A stretch of 25,125 bases of DNA from Duncaniella sp. (lineage in GTDB: Bacteria > Bacteroidota > Bacteroidia > Bacteroidales > Muribaculaceae): contig JAIDJD010000075.1 in the NCBI GenBank assembly GCA_029052375.1, positions 1 to 25,125 on the forward strand, given 5' to 3'. Below, piece by piece: positions 7,279 through 16,184 of this stretch (position 1 is the first letter of the stretch; each line of letters opens with the position of its first letter). The notes under the pieces were generated by a model, which had not been told where the DNA came from, did not search any database, and saw nothing but the letters and a program-made list of their open reading frames with translations. The position numbers and the translations under genes were made by a program.

Positions 7279-8118
7279 ATGGATGCCAATACACCCAAAT
7301 GGACCGAGATAGAACACCTGCCCGAGTGGGACGAGGAATACTATCTTGTCTACACCGCCAAGAAGCATGGCAAATGGCTCATGCTCAAGACCCTGCGTCC
7401 CGAATACAAGGGCAAGCCCGAGTATGAGGAGATGATAGCCAAGGAGTTTGAGGTGAGATACAATCTGGCACACCCCCACATCATAATGATAAATGACTTC
7501 GAGGAGGTGCCCGAGCTGGGTATGTGCATCATCACGGACGATGTCTACGGCGACTCTCTGGCCAAGCTGATACATCAGGGCAAGGTGACCCGCGAGCACG
7601 TGGAGAAACTGCACCACCAGATGCTCGACGCCATAGACTATATCCAGTCCAACCACATAGAGCATCATCCGATAGACGCCTCGCGTGTGATATTCACCGA
7701 GAACATCGGCAACCTCAAGCTGATAGACGTGGGCTACAACCAGAAGAAGGTGCTCTCGGACGCCGACACCGCCGGCGACATCCTCAACTACGGCATCCTG
7801 CTGACCCAGGCTCTGGACTCTCTCGACCCCGAGGGCTCAGACCAGTCGCTCAAGCTACTGAGGCGCGTGGCGGCCAGATGTACCAACCCCGACCCCACAA
7901 AGAGGTTCAGGACCCTGAGCGCCCTGCGCCTGGCTCTGACGCCGAGGCGCACCAACGCCATCTACGTAATCATTATCGCCTTCCTGCTGGCCATGATCGG
8001 CATCCTGCTGTGGCTCAACTCAGACCGCCGTCCCGGCGGCCGCATAGCCTCCTCGGTCTCGTCCGAGGCGACAGCGTCGGTGACCATCCCGCAGGCGGCC
8101 TGTCAACAACTCCTATAA
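7279..8118 (+). CDS. Membrane-anchored protein kinase-like protein, probable pseudokinase
   Basis: This 279-residue protein has a protein-kinase fold followed by one transmembrane helix (about 227-246, IYVIIIAFLLAMIGILLWL) and a short Ser/Thr/Ala-rich tail. Matches to kinase subdomains are: the beta-3 Lys in LMLK37TL, a helix-C-like EFEVRYNLAHPHIIMI, the DFG-like D150-V-G, the helix-F D167 in TAGDILNYGILL, and the C-lobe CTNPDPTKRF. Key elements are missing. There is no Gly-rich loop, and the HRDxxxxN catalytic loop reads H129-H-P-I-D-A-S-R, so the catalytic Asp and metal-binding Asn are absent. It is therefore probably a pseudokinase that binds a partner or signals structurally. The gene lies 17 bases before the acyltransferase gene, so the two are likely co-transcribed. 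Confidence 0.85.
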   Translation: MDANTPKWTEIEHLPEWDEEYYLVYTAKKHGKWLMLKTLRPEYKGKPEYEEMIAKEFEVRYNLAHPHIIMINDFEEVPELGMCIITDDVYGDSLAKLIHQGKVTREHVEKLHHQMLDAIDYIQSNHIEHHPIDASRVIFTENIGNLKLIDVGYNQKKVLSDADTAGDILNYGILLTQALDSLDPEGSDQSLKLLRRVAARCTNPDPTKRFRTLSALRLALTPRRTNAIYVIIIAFLLAMIGILLWLNSDRRPGGRIASSVSSEATASVTIPQAACQQLL

Positions 8119-8135
8119 CCCCCCCCGTCTCTGCC

Positions 8136-9263
8136 GTGGTAACAATACGCCCCATAGCTCCCGTCAAGAAGGAACTCAACGAGTATGTCAAGTTCCCGAT
8201 AGAGCTCTATCGCGACAATCCCTATTATGTGCCGCCGTTGATATTCGACGACGTCAACACCCTGCTCCCCTCCAAAAATCCGGCCCTCGACTTCTGCGAG
8301 GCACAGTCTTTCATGGCCTACCGCGACGGCAAGCCTGCCGGACGCATCACAGCCATTGTCAATCCGATGCTCAACGAGAAGACCGGCCGCAAGGAGGCCC
8401 GGTTTGGCTTCGTAGACTTTGTGGACGACAAGGAGGTGGTCGACGGCCTCTTCGGCGCGGCCGAAGAGTGGGCCCGCAAGCGCGGGATGACCGAGATGAT
8501 AGGCCCTATGGGATTCTCTGACATGGACCATGAGGGAATGCTGGTAGAGGGCTTCAGCGAGATGGGCACCATGGCCACCATCTACAACTACCCCTACTAT
8601 CCCGAGCATATGGCCCGCCTGGGCTATGCGAAAGACACGGACTGGATAGAGTTCCGCATCACGGTCCCGGACAAGGTGCCCGAGAAGATGTCCCGCATAG
8701 CCGAGCTGGTGATGAAGAAGTACAATCTGCGCATCATCAAGTACACCTCCTCGAAGCGCATCAAGGCCGAGTACGGCGAGGCGCTCTTCGAGCTGATCAA
8801 CGAGGCATACGCCGGGCTCTACGGCTACTCGGCGCTGACCAAAAAGCAGATAGACTACTACATAGATATGTATCTCGGCCTGGTAAGGCTCGACTACGTC
8901 AGCCTCGTCGTGGACGCCGAGGACAAGCTTGTGGGCGTGGGCATCTCCCTGCCGTCGCTCACCAAGGCCCTGCAGAAGAGCAGGGGCTCGCTGTTCCCCT
9001 TCGGATGGTGGCACCTGCTGCGCGCCCTCAAGGGCAAGAACGATGTGGTGGACCTCCTGCTCGTGGCCGTCAAGCCCGAATACCAGTCGAAGGGCGTCAA
9101 CTCGCTCTTCTTCTACGACCTCCTGAACCTCTATATCCGCGACGGCGTGAAGTTTGCGGAGAGCAACCTCGAGCTCGAGGAGAATCTCCATGTGCAGTCT
9201 CAGTGGGACTACTTCGACAAGCGCCAGCACCGCCGCCGCCGCGCCTTCCGCAAGAGGCTCTGA
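8136..9263 (+). CDS. GNAT-like N-acetyltransferase family protein
   Basis: This 375-residue cytoplasmic protein belongs to a widespread Bacteroidota family annotated as N-acetyltransferase. The N-terminus TIRPIAPVKKELNEYVKFP with ELYRDNPYYVPPLIFD is characteristic, as is the central GMTEMIGPMGFSDMDHEG. The C-terminal half holds an acetyl-CoA-binding motif A (LLLVAVKPEYQSKGVNSLFF, near residue 310). The acceptor substrate is unknown. No ATG is usable near the conserved N-terminus; the best start is the GTG at 8136, 17 bases after the stop of the kinase-like gene, behind an 8-C run (8119-8126). Pairing with a membrane pseudokinase suggests a shared but unidentified role. Confidence 0.85.
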   Translation: MVTIRPIAPVKKELNEYVKFPIELYRDNPYYVPPLIFDDVNTLLPSKNPALDFCEAQSFMAYRDGKPAGRITAIVNPMLNEKTGRKEARFGFVDFVDDKEVVDGLFGAAEEWARKRGMTEMIGPMGFSDMDHEGMLVEGFSEMGTMATIYNYPYYPEHMARLGYAKDTDWIEFRITVPDKVPEKMSRIAELVMKKYNLRIIKYTSSKRIKAEYGEALFELINEAYAGLYGYSALTKKQIDYYIDMYLGLVRLDYVSLVVDAEDKLVGVGISLPSLTKALQKSRGSLFPFGWWHLLRALKGKNDVVDLLLVAVKPEYQSKGVNSLFFYDLLNLYIRDGVKFAESNLELEENLHVQSQWDYFDKRQHRRRRAFRKRL

Positions 9264-9290
9264 ACACAGACATATCTGCAAGCCATATAA

Positions 9291-9327
9291 ACAACCCCTG
9301 TCAGACCGGCGGTCTGGCAGGGGTTGT
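9291..9327. terminator. Terminator-like hairpin between convergent genes
   Basis: ACAACCCCTGTCAGACC and GGTCTGGCAGGGGTTGT form a 17-bp stem with one G-U pair and a 3-base loop. It sits between the convergent ends of the acyltransferase gene and the 1092-residue protein gene and could terminate both. No strong U-run follows on either strand. Confidence 0.75.
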
Positions 9328-9378
9328 CGTTGTGCAGAAAAAGAGAATATGGAGATGATGCGGCTCAGCGCATCAGCC

Positions 9379-12300
9379 TCATCTTGCTATCATCTTGCGC
9401 ACAGAGCCGTCGGCGAGGCGCACGATGTTGAATCCCTTGAAGGGCACGGGCGAGGAGACGCCCTGGAGGTTGTAGTAGACGGCTCCGTCGAGGCCGGCCC
9501 CTGCATCGATGTTGCCGATGCCCGAGGTGCCTCCTTCGTTGTAGTAGGTGTCTGCGGCGGCGTCATACAGCACCTTCTTGCCGCCGAGCAGAGGATAGGC
9601 GTCCGTGCCTATCTCCTGGCCGAAGGCGTCGCCGAGGAGCCAGGCCACACGTCCCGAGCGCATCTCGTCCTCAGAGACGAGGGTCTGCCCGGCTGTTATC
9701 TGATACTCCTTGACACAGAAGGCGTTGGTAACATTGGGCTTGTCTGCGGTGCCGCCGATGCAGGCTCCGACAGTATTGCCCGAAATCTCGCCGATGTTGT
9801 AGACATTGGAGACTACGGCACCCTTGACGTTGCCGGACGAGACTCCTCCGACATTGGTGGTGCCTGTCACCGAACCGGTGTTATAACAGTCTGCAACCTT
9901 TGAGGTGGCCATGGCCAGATAGCCTGTGACACCGCCGACATTTGTGCCCGAGCCTGAGACTGCGGCATGGTTGGCGCAGCGGCTGACGGTAGAATTCTGA
10001 TGCACGTATGCCACCACGCCTGCGAGATTCTGCTTGGCGGTGACGGAGCCGCGCACCTCAACGCCGTTCACCGAGCCATCTTTGAGATAACCGAAGAGTG
10101 CCTGATACATGGCCGCGGGCTTGTTGATGTAGAGGCCGTCAACGGTGTGGCCCGCGCCGTCGAACGATGCGCTGTAAGGCTTGGAGGCGGTGCCTATGGG
10201 AGTCCAGTCGTAGTTGCCGAGGTCGATGTCGTTGACCATGCGTGCGGGCGAGGCGTCGTTGCCTGCGTTGACGTGAGAGGCGAGCCAGGCAAGCTCCGAG
10301 CCCTTGGTTATCAGATATACGCCATCCTCCTGGGCAGGCTCGGCGAGGGTCTTGCCGTCCCAGGCGTCGGCCGACTGCTCCATGGCGACGACAAAGGTCT
10401 GAAGGCCCTCGGCGTCGTCAGAGATGTCGAATGTACCTCTGAAACACCTGTATCCAGGCTTGGAGGCCACGACGGAATATGTGCCGTAGGTGCCTGCATA
10501 GAGGCCGTCCTCGCCTGGCTCGAGAGCCTTGCCGTCAAACGTCACCTCGATCTTGGCATCCTCGGTATCGCAGTCGAGCCTGATGGGGAACTCCATGTAG
10601 GCCGTCAGCTTGATGGCGACGTCGGGTATCGAGCCGAAGTATGTCTTGTGGGGCACGGCTGTGAAGTTGGGCGAACGGCCTGCAAGAGGACTTATGGTGC
10701 GGTGGTTGCCGATAGGGTCGCCGTAGCCGTTGACCTGTATCACTCCCTTGTCCATGACAATCTCGGGGACGGCGGCCACGTCGTGGTCTGCCGGGATGTC
10801 GACAGTCACGGCCTGGGCCGAGGCCGCAGAGCCGAATGTGTACTGGCCTGAGCCGAGGATGAGCGACGAGCCGTTGGGGACGCCGTTGTAGGTGACGTAG
10901 GCAGACATATTGTAGATGCCTGCTATCTTGTTGGCCGGGTGGAAAAGGCCGCTGTACTGGATTTTCACCTTATCGCCCGGCTGGAAGATATTGCTGCCGG
11001 GGCGTGAAGCATTGACTATCTCGCGGCGGCACTTCCTGGCTGTGAGCACCTGATAGGCCGAGCGTCCCGAGGCATCGGTGAGCCTGACTATCTGGCGTCC
11101 GTGGCGCAGCAGGAGCGTGTAGCTGCCGTCGCCGTTGTCTGTGACGCCCTCTGTGGAGAATCCGGCAAAGGACGTAGAACGCTCGCCCACGACAGGCGAC
11201 GCCATTGTGACAGAGACAGCGCCCTCGGGGCTGAAAGTGTAGAGCGCGCCGGGCTCGGTGTCGAGATAGTAGAACACATCATGCTCGGCGTCCACATTTT
11301 TACCGGCCAGCTTGAGCGCGCCGTTGTTGTAGTCGCTGTTGATGGTCATGTTGGGCTCTACAGAGGCTGTGCCCTCGCCGACGGAGACCACATACACACC
11401 TGTGTTTTCGGGCCAGATGGCGCCCCAGTATTCGCCGCCCATGTATGCCTTCTTGTCGGCTTTGCTGTAGAAGTTGAGGCCGATGGCGTCATAGTTGACG
11501 AGGACGATGGCCGTGCCCGTGCCTACGGCCTCGATGTCGGCCCAGGCCGAACCGGGCTTCTGAGAAATCTCAACCACGCCGTCAAGGGGACGTCCGTCGA
11601 GGCCTACGACAGTGTAGTGGAAGTCGGGCTCGATGAAGTAGTTGTTTGTCGAGTTGTCTGTCAGCTCCCACATACGCATGGCGTGGGCGGTGAATGTCTC
11701 GCCGACATTCATCGACAGATGGCCGCGCTCGTTGATGTTGACCAGTATGTCGCCCGTCTCATAGCCTTCGTTGCTCTGAGGGTCGTGGTTGACCTTGTGA
11801 GGGTCGAAGGCGCTGTAGTCTGCCTCGGCAAATCCGAGCTGAGGGCGCTCGGCGGGATTGGCGCTCATGGTGAAGTATCCGCCCTGGGTGAGCCCCCCGG
11901 GCTTCCATGTGCGGTAGTTGTAGACCTGGCCCTGGGAGAGATAGTAGGTATAGGTCTTGGTGCCGCCCTCGGCGGTAACAGACTTGGGCTCTATCTCGGT
12001 GAAGTCTATGAAGTGGAAAAACTTGAGGCCAATCTGAAGCTCGGCGTCTGCGGGCACCGTGATGCTGTAGTCCTCGCCGAGAGGTATGGCTCCGGACAAA
12101 TTGACATTGAACGTGAGCGTCCCGCCCTTGTAGAGCGTTGTGTATCCCTCGGCCTGATGGGCCTCGCTCGGGACAAAGGCGAGATTGTAGCTGTTGCCGT
12201 TCAGCGCCAGGAATGTGTTGCGCCCTGCCGTCGTGCTCTTGCCGCAAGTAACCTCATAGCGCTCGCCCTCGCGCGAGTTTACTGTGATGTCGAGCGTGTA

Positions 12301-12657
12301 GTCGCCGTTGTCGACGGTCCATGCCGTACCGTCCTCATTCTTGTTGGTGACAAATGCTGTATTGGTGATGATCTTGAACTCGGCCAGGTCTGTGCCTTCG
12401 GGGACAGAGATGGCTATGGTGCCGTTGACGGTCTTGCCGTCTGTGGCATAGGCTGTGAGCAGATACTCTCCGGCGGGGGCGTCGAAGTCGTAGATTTTAT
12501 TGACGGGCTCTCCGGTCGCTATCGCCGTTCCCTCGTCCTTTGCCGCCAGTGTCATGGTGGTCGACACTGTGTTCATCGCCACTCGGACCGGCACCGCATA
12601 CGCGGCGGGCGCAAGTCCGAGGAGAAGAATAGGAATCAGTAAATTTCTTGTTTTCAC
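9379..12657 (-). CDS. Large secreted surface protein of the cobalamin operon (GLUG-like repeats, T9SS-like tail)
   Basis: This 1092-residue protein has a signal peptide (MKTRNLLIPILLLGLAPAAYA) and no lipobox Cys. The body is rich in beta-strand, Thr, Gly and Asp. About residues 25-800 look like a chain of immunoglobulin-like or jelly-roll modules I cannot assign. Residues about 812-960 hold GLUG-type repeats (PIGTASKPYSASFDGAGHTV, NVGGVTGYLA, NVGGVSSGN), typical of bacterial surface proteins. The end (YYNLQGVSSPVPFKGFNIV...) resembles the final part of Bacteroidales type IX secretion sorting domains. It is the third gene behind the cobalamin riboswitch, 22 bases after the beta-propeller gene, so a role in B12 capture or processing at the surface is inferred. 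A general adhesin-like role remains possible. Confidence 0.82.
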   Translation of the reverse strand: MKTRNLLIPILLLGLAPAAYAVPVRVAMNTVSTTMTLAAKDEGTAIATGEPVNKIYDFDAPAGEYLLTAYATDGKTVNGTIAISVPEGTDLAEFKIITNTAFVTNKNEDGTAWTVDNGDYTLDITVNSREGERYEVTCGKSTTAGRNTFLALNGNSYNLAFVPSEAHQAEGYTTLYKGGTLTFNVNLSGAIPLGEDYSITVPADAELQIGLKFFHFIDFTEIEPKSVTAEGGTKTYTYYLSQGQVYNYRTWKPGGLTQGGYFTMSANPAERPQLGFAEADYSAFDPHKVNHDPQSNEGYETGDILVNINERGHLSMNVGETFTAHAMRMWELTDNSTNNYFIEPDFHYTVVGLDGRPLDGVVEISQKPGSAWADIEAVGTGTAIVLVNYDAIGLNFYSKADKKAYMGGEYWGAIWPENTGVYVVSVGEGTASVEPNMTINSDYNNGALKLAGKNVDAEHDVFYYLDTEPGALYTFSPEGAVSVTMASPVVGERSTSFAGFSTEGVTDNGDGSYTLLLRHGRQIVRLTDASGRSAYQVLTARKCRREIVNASRPGSNIFQPGDKVKIQYSGLFHPANKIAGIYNMSAYVTYNGVPNGSSLILGSGQYTFGSAASAQAVTVDIPADHDVAAVPEIVMDKGVIQVNGYGDPIGNHRTISPLAGRSPNFTAVPHKTYFGSIPDVAIKLTAYMEFPIRLDCDTEDAKIEVTFDGKALEPGEDGLYAGTYGTYSVVASKPGYRCFRGTFDISDDAEGLQTFVVAMEQSADAWDGKTLAEPAQEDGVYLITKGSELAWLASHVNAGNDASPARMVNDIDLGNYDWTPIGTASKPYSASFDGAGHTVDGLYINKPAAMYQALFGYLKDGSVNGVEVRGSVTAKQNLAGVVAYVHQNSTVSRCANHAAVSGSGTNVGGVTGYLAMATSKVADCYNTGSVTGTTNVGGVSSGNVKGAVVSNVYNIGEISGNTVGACIGGTADKPNVTNAFCVKEYQITAGQTLVSEDEMRSGRVAWLLGDAFGQEIGTDAYPLLGGKKVLYDAAADTYYNEGGTSGIGNIDAGAGLDGAVYYNLQGVSSPVPFKGFNIVRLADGSVRKMIAR

Positions 12658-12679
12658 GTTTTTGGGTTATATGGTTGGT

Positions 12680-13957
12680 TTACCTGTATATGAATTTCTT
12701 GCCGCGCGAGATATAGACTTCACCCTTGCGGGGACGGGTGACGGGCATACCCTGGAGGTTGAACAGGCGGGTGTCCTCCTTCTCCTGAACGATGGTCTCA
12801 TCCAGACCCGAGCTGACGTCGGGCTTGAGAGCCAGAAAATGTGCGGGGTTGATGTAGACCTTGTGCTTGCCGAGGAGGCGTCCCTCCGGCGACCATTGAT
12901 AGAGCGCACCGGCCTCGGCAAACGAGCCTGCGTCGGTGGCATAGATATATCCTGTATATGGATTGACGTATATGCCGTATGGCATGGACATACGGCGTAT
13001 GTCCTGGAGCACCGTGCCGGGAAATTCTTCCACTATACCCGAGGCGCCCTCGCTCTCCATCACCTCGGCAGGGTCGATGGTTATGTAGTTGAACTCATAC
13101 TCGCTAGTATAGTAGGAATATCTCGAGCCAATGGCATAGAATCTGCCGTCGGGGGTGACACAGTTGTATGTGGCGGCATACTCGAGCTTTACGAAACATT
13201 CTTCGTCCGGAGCTCCGCCAAGAGCCTTGTCGCAGTCGAAGACTATTGTGGCGGCCTGGATGTCGTAGTAGTCGCCGGGCGAGTTGATGCACAGATACTT
13301 CCCGCTCTGCGACATCTTGCCGTAGAGATTTATCTGGCCTGTGTCCACATTGCGCACCACTCTCATCGTGGCCGCGTCTATGATGCTGACGGTAGTCTCG
13401 TAGTCGTGAGCCTCCTGGAAGGCATAGCCTCCGGTGTTGGCCACAAAGAGATGGCCGTTGTAAAGGGCTATCCCCTCGGGCTCCCATCCTACCTCGCAGG
13501 CCGCCACCACCTTGAATGTGGAGACATCGATCTTGGCCACAAAGCCTTTGGTGAACTCCATGAAGCCTCCGCCTATGCCGCACTCATGGCCGTAGGAGGA
13601 GATGTAGACATAGTCGCCGTCCGAGGCCAGCTTGCGGTTGTTGGGGACATCCTCGGTGGCGGCCACGGCCTTGCCTTCGGGCGTGATGAACTGGACGATG
13701 TTGGACCAGTTGACAGAGATGGCAATGAGATTGTCGTTGATCTGGATGATATCCTCGGGGGTGTCGCCGAGCTTCATGCCGTTGACGTCTCTGAACCACT
13801 GGTTGCTGACCACGGCTCCGTCTTCAAAGTAGGTGATTCTGCCGTTGTCGGCCTGCCAGTTGCCTTCGTTGAGAAGGATGATGCGCTCTCGCGCCACTGA
13901 TGCGGACGCGAGAAGCAGCGACAGCAATGCTGCCAGATACTTGAATCTATAAGACAT
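12680..13957 (-). CDS. BtuG-like DUF5074/YncE-type beta-propeller surface protein
   Basis: This 425-residue secreted protein has a signal peptide (MSYRFKYLAALLSLLLASASVA). The mature part opens with IILLNEGNW, followed by propeller-blade repeats such as VAKIDVSTFKVVAACEVGWEPEGIAL and VSIIDAATMRVVRNVDTGQ, typical of DUF5074/YncE-like seven-bladed propellers. In Bacteroides, BtuG proteins of this type bind cobalamin very tightly and cap the BtuB transporter. The location 25 bases after a TonB receptor and behind a cobalamin riboswitch supports the same role. Unlike studied BtuG lipoproteins, there is no lipobox, and the protein ends in LFNLQGMPVTRPRKGEVYI plus a basic tail, like a T9SS sorting signal. 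Binding to cobalamin is inferred, not shown by the sequence. Confidence 0.83.
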   Translation of the reverse strand: MSYRFKYLAALLSLLLASASVARERIILLNEGNWQADNGRITYFEDGAVVSNQWFRDVNGMKLGDTPEDIIQINDNLIAISVNWSNIVQFITPEGKAVAATEDVPNNRKLASDGDYVYISSYGHECGIGGGFMEFTKGFVAKIDVSTFKVVAACEVGWEPEGIALYNGHLFVANTGGYAFQEAHDYETTVSIIDAATMRVVRNVDTGQINLYGKMSQSGKYLCINSPGDYYDIQAATIVFDCDKALGGAPDEECFVKLEYAATYNCVTPDGRFYAIGSRYSYYTSEYEFNYITIDPAEVMESEGASGIVEEFPGTVLQDIRRMSMPYGIYVNPYTGYIYATDAGSFAEAGALYQWSPEGRLLGKHKVYINPAHFLALKPDVSSGLDETIVQEKEDTRLFNLQGMPVTRPRKGEVYISRGKKFIYR

Positions 13958-13982
13958 AATGTATTTTGGGTTTTAAACAGTA

Positions 13983-15941
13983 TCAGAATGTGTATGCCAG
14001 CGTCAGCCTGAAGTTGCGGCCCGGCATGGGATAGCGCGGTATGTGTTCGTACTGGACGTCCAGGAGGTCGTTGACCTCGAGCGAGACGAGACTCTTCCAG
14101 AACTCGGCCGACAGCTTGAGGTCTACGTTGTTGTATGGCTTGAGGACATCCTCGGGGTCGGCGTAAGACCACATACGCTCGCCCACATACAGCTCCGAGA
14201 CCGTGAGCGAGAACCCCTTCCAGGCGGCTATGGCTGTGATGCCGGCCGAGAGCGTGGGCGAGTAGCAGATAGGCTTGTTGTATGTGTCCTCGTTCTCGGG
14301 GTCGGTGCGGTTTAGGTCTCGCTGCCACGTCAGCGAGGTCAGCAGCGAGAAAGACCACGGCCCGGCCATATAGCGGCCTGAGGCGTTGACGTTGAGGCCG
14401 CGGCAGAAGGTCTCGCCATAGTTCATCATAGACCATGTGTAGGTGCCCTTGAGCGGCAGGCATACTATGCGGTCTTCTATGCGGTTGACATACACGTCGG
14501 CCTGCACCGAGGCCACCCAGCGCCGCGACACCAGGCCATACTCCACGCCGAAGTCCAGCTGGCGGGTGTATTCGGGCTTGAGGTTGCGGTTGCCCGTCTG
14601 TGTGTAGTAGAGGTCGTTGAGTGTCGGGGCTCGGAATATCTTCTTGTACCATGCCCTCAGCGTCAGAGGGCCCAGCGCGAGGCCGGCCGACACAGATGGG
14701 GTGAAGCGGCTGAGGGGCTCGGCCGCGCCCGCCTTGAGCCTTGTGCGGTCTTTGTAGTGCTGGTAGAGCATCGAGGCCGCCAGGCGCAGCGAGCGATAGT
14801 TGAGCTGCGCGGCCAGGACGGCCTTCTGGTCTGTGCGCCTTACGGGACAGAATCTCTTGAGGTCTGCGTCGAGCCACGACATCCGGACGTCATAGCCGGC
14901 GCTGACCGAGAGCCACCCCGCGGGGCGGTATGCGGCCGAGAGCGAGGCATAGCCGTCGTGCTGGCGGTAGTGATTGTCTACGCGCGCGGTGTTCTGGTTT
15001 TCGGGATAGTCTGTGCAGTAGCGCAGGTATTCGTGGGCATATTTGGTGTTGGCCTTGACCTGGAAGAACTTTGAGAAAGAGTGTATGTATGAGGCCTGGA
15101 CAAAGCAGTCGCGGTCCCATTCGCGGCCCACGTTGGTATACTTGTCGGACAGGCGCCTGACTATACCGCCCGGACATCCGCGCTCAGACTGATAATAATA
15201 GATATGCGAGGCAAATCCGCCTTTGAACAGAGCGGCCTCGACACGGCCATACTCTATGTCTGAATTGCGTCGCCGGCCTACGGTGTCCTCGTATTCAGAG
15301 TGGTAGCGGAAGGGATAGTCGCCCTTGGAGTTGAGATATTCGCCGTCTATGAAGCCGCTCCATCCCCCGCGGCAAAACTGGGCGTTGGCACGGCCCATAT
15401 AGGTGTGGAACGACGCCCACCTGGCCGCCAGCGACAGCGAGTCGCGGGCCGGGCGGCGTGTGTGCATATAGACGGTCGCCCCCGAAGCATACTCCGAGGC
15501 CGACTGGCAGTCGTCAAGCTTGTTGGCATTGTAAAGAGAGACGGATTCGAGCGTTGAAAGCGAAAACTTGCCCAGGTCTACGGTGCCGTTCTGCGCGTTT
15601 GTGATTCTGATGCCGTCGATGTAGACGCCGACGTGCTGGGCTCCGAGCGAGCGGACATTGACGGTCTTCAGGCCGCCGAGGCCGCCGTAGTCCTTGATCT
15701 GCACGCCTGCAAAGTATTTGAGGGCGTCGGCTATCGAGGTGGTCGAGAGCGACTGCAGCTCTGCGCCCTGCAGGCTCTGGACCGTCGCGAGCTTCCGGGG
15801 CGCGGCCGTCACAAGGACTTCGCCGAGACCGATGACGCTGTCGGCCTCAAGAGCCGAGGCCGAGGCATGACATACAGAAAGACCCAGGGCCGCGGAGACA
15901 CACGCGAGTATGCCCGACAGCCTCAGAGAGGTAGTTTTCAT
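13983..15941 (-). CDS. btuB: TonB-dependent outer-membrane receptor, BtuB-like cobalamin transporter
   Basis: This 652-residue protein has a signal peptide (MKTTSLRLSGILACVSAALG...), a TonB-box-like GEVLVTA soon after it, a plug domain (about 45-155, with SIADALKYFAGVQIKDYGG, VNVRSLGAQHVGVYIDGIRI and LESVSLYN), a 22-strand-type barrel, and a terminal Phe (LTLAYTF). There is no N-terminal carboxypeptidase-like domain of the SusC type, which suits a BtuB or siderophore-class receptor. The upstream cobalamin riboswitch makes B12 or a related corrinoid the likely cargo. I chose the ATG at 15941; the ATG at 15950 is possible, and the further upstream open frame lies over the riboswitch and is not protein. 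No BtuCDF genes follow. Confidence 0.9.
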   Translation of the reverse strand: MKTTSLRLSGILACVSAALGLSVCHASASALEADSVIGLGEVLVTAAPRKLATVQSLQGAELQSLSTTSIADALKYFAGVQIKDYGGLGGLKTVNVRSLGAQHVGVYIDGIRITNAQNGTVDLGKFSLSTLESVSLYNANKLDDCQSASEYASGATVYMHTRRPARDSLSLAARWASFHTYMGRANAQFCRGGWSGFIDGEYLNSKGDYPFRYHSEYEDTVGRRRNSDIEYGRVEAALFKGGFASHIYYYQSERGCPGGIVRRLSDKYTNVGREWDRDCFVQASYIHSFSKFFQVKANTKYAHEYLRYCTDYPENQNTARVDNHYRQHDGYASLSAAYRPAGWLSVSAGYDVRMSWLDADLKRFCPVRRTDQKAVLAAQLNYRSLRLAASMLYQHYKDRTRLKAGAAEPLSRFTPSVSAGLALGPLTLRAWYKKIFRAPTLNDLYYTQTGNRNLKPEYTRQLDFGVEYGLVSRRWVASVQADVYVNRIEDRIVCLPLKGTYTWSMMNYGETFCRGLNVNASGRYMAGPWSFSLLTSLTWQRDLNRTDPENEDTYNKPICYSPTLSAGITAIAAWKGFSLTVSELYVGERMWSYADPEDVLKPYNNVDLKLSAEFWKSLVSLEVNDLLDVQYEHIPRYPMPGRNFRLTLAYTF

Positions 15942-15959
15942 TTCCAACATTTTAGTCGC

Positions 15960-16170
15960 CGCGCTAATCCCAGAGCGCGATAGTGCGAGGTTTATAAACC
16001 GGCAGGTCTTCTGACTCATTCCTTCCTGCACCGCCTTCCCAGCCGTCGCTCTCTTGCTTGGCCAGTGGCTTTGACGTGGTACAGGAACTTTCGGAAAATA
16101 CAGCAGCGGGTCTGTCCGGGATTCTCACCCGGTTCCCTTTTAATCGCCTGTGGGGCGAACCGACTATTTC
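15960..16170 (-). ncRNA. Cobalamin (B12) riboswitch with kissing-loop expression platform
   Basis: Read on the minus strand, the aptamer shows the hallmark AACCGGGTGAGAATCCCGG and CAGACCCGCTGCTG, the B12 box AGCCACTG (complement at 16063-16070), GCTGGGAAGGCGG (16031-16043) and the closing AGTCAGAAGACCTGCC (16000-16017). A downstream hairpin (15960-15979, stem CGCGCT/AGCGCG) has the loop CTGGGATT. Its GGGATT is complementary to AATCCC at 16118-16123 beside loop L5, as in L5-L13 kissing-loop riboswitches. The hairpin ends 19 bases before the btuB-like ATG, so control of translation start is likely: bound cobalamin would stabilise the hairpin and lower expression. Confidence 0.95.
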
Positions 16171-16184
16171 TAAAAATTCCGCCA

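Noticed and set aside
8119..8126. Run of eight C considered as a phase-variable tract
   Set aside because: It lies between the stop of the kinase-like gene and the GTG of the next gene, so slippage would not change either reading frame.
11101..13900. Two long plus-strand open frames (513 and 466 residues) across the cobalamin operon
   Set aside because: Both lie antisense to recognisable secreted proteins with signal peptides and have no motifs. They are by-products of GC-rich codon use.
15942..16031. N-terminal extension of the TonB receptor
   Set aside because: It translates the riboswitch and lies before a clear signal peptide at 15941.
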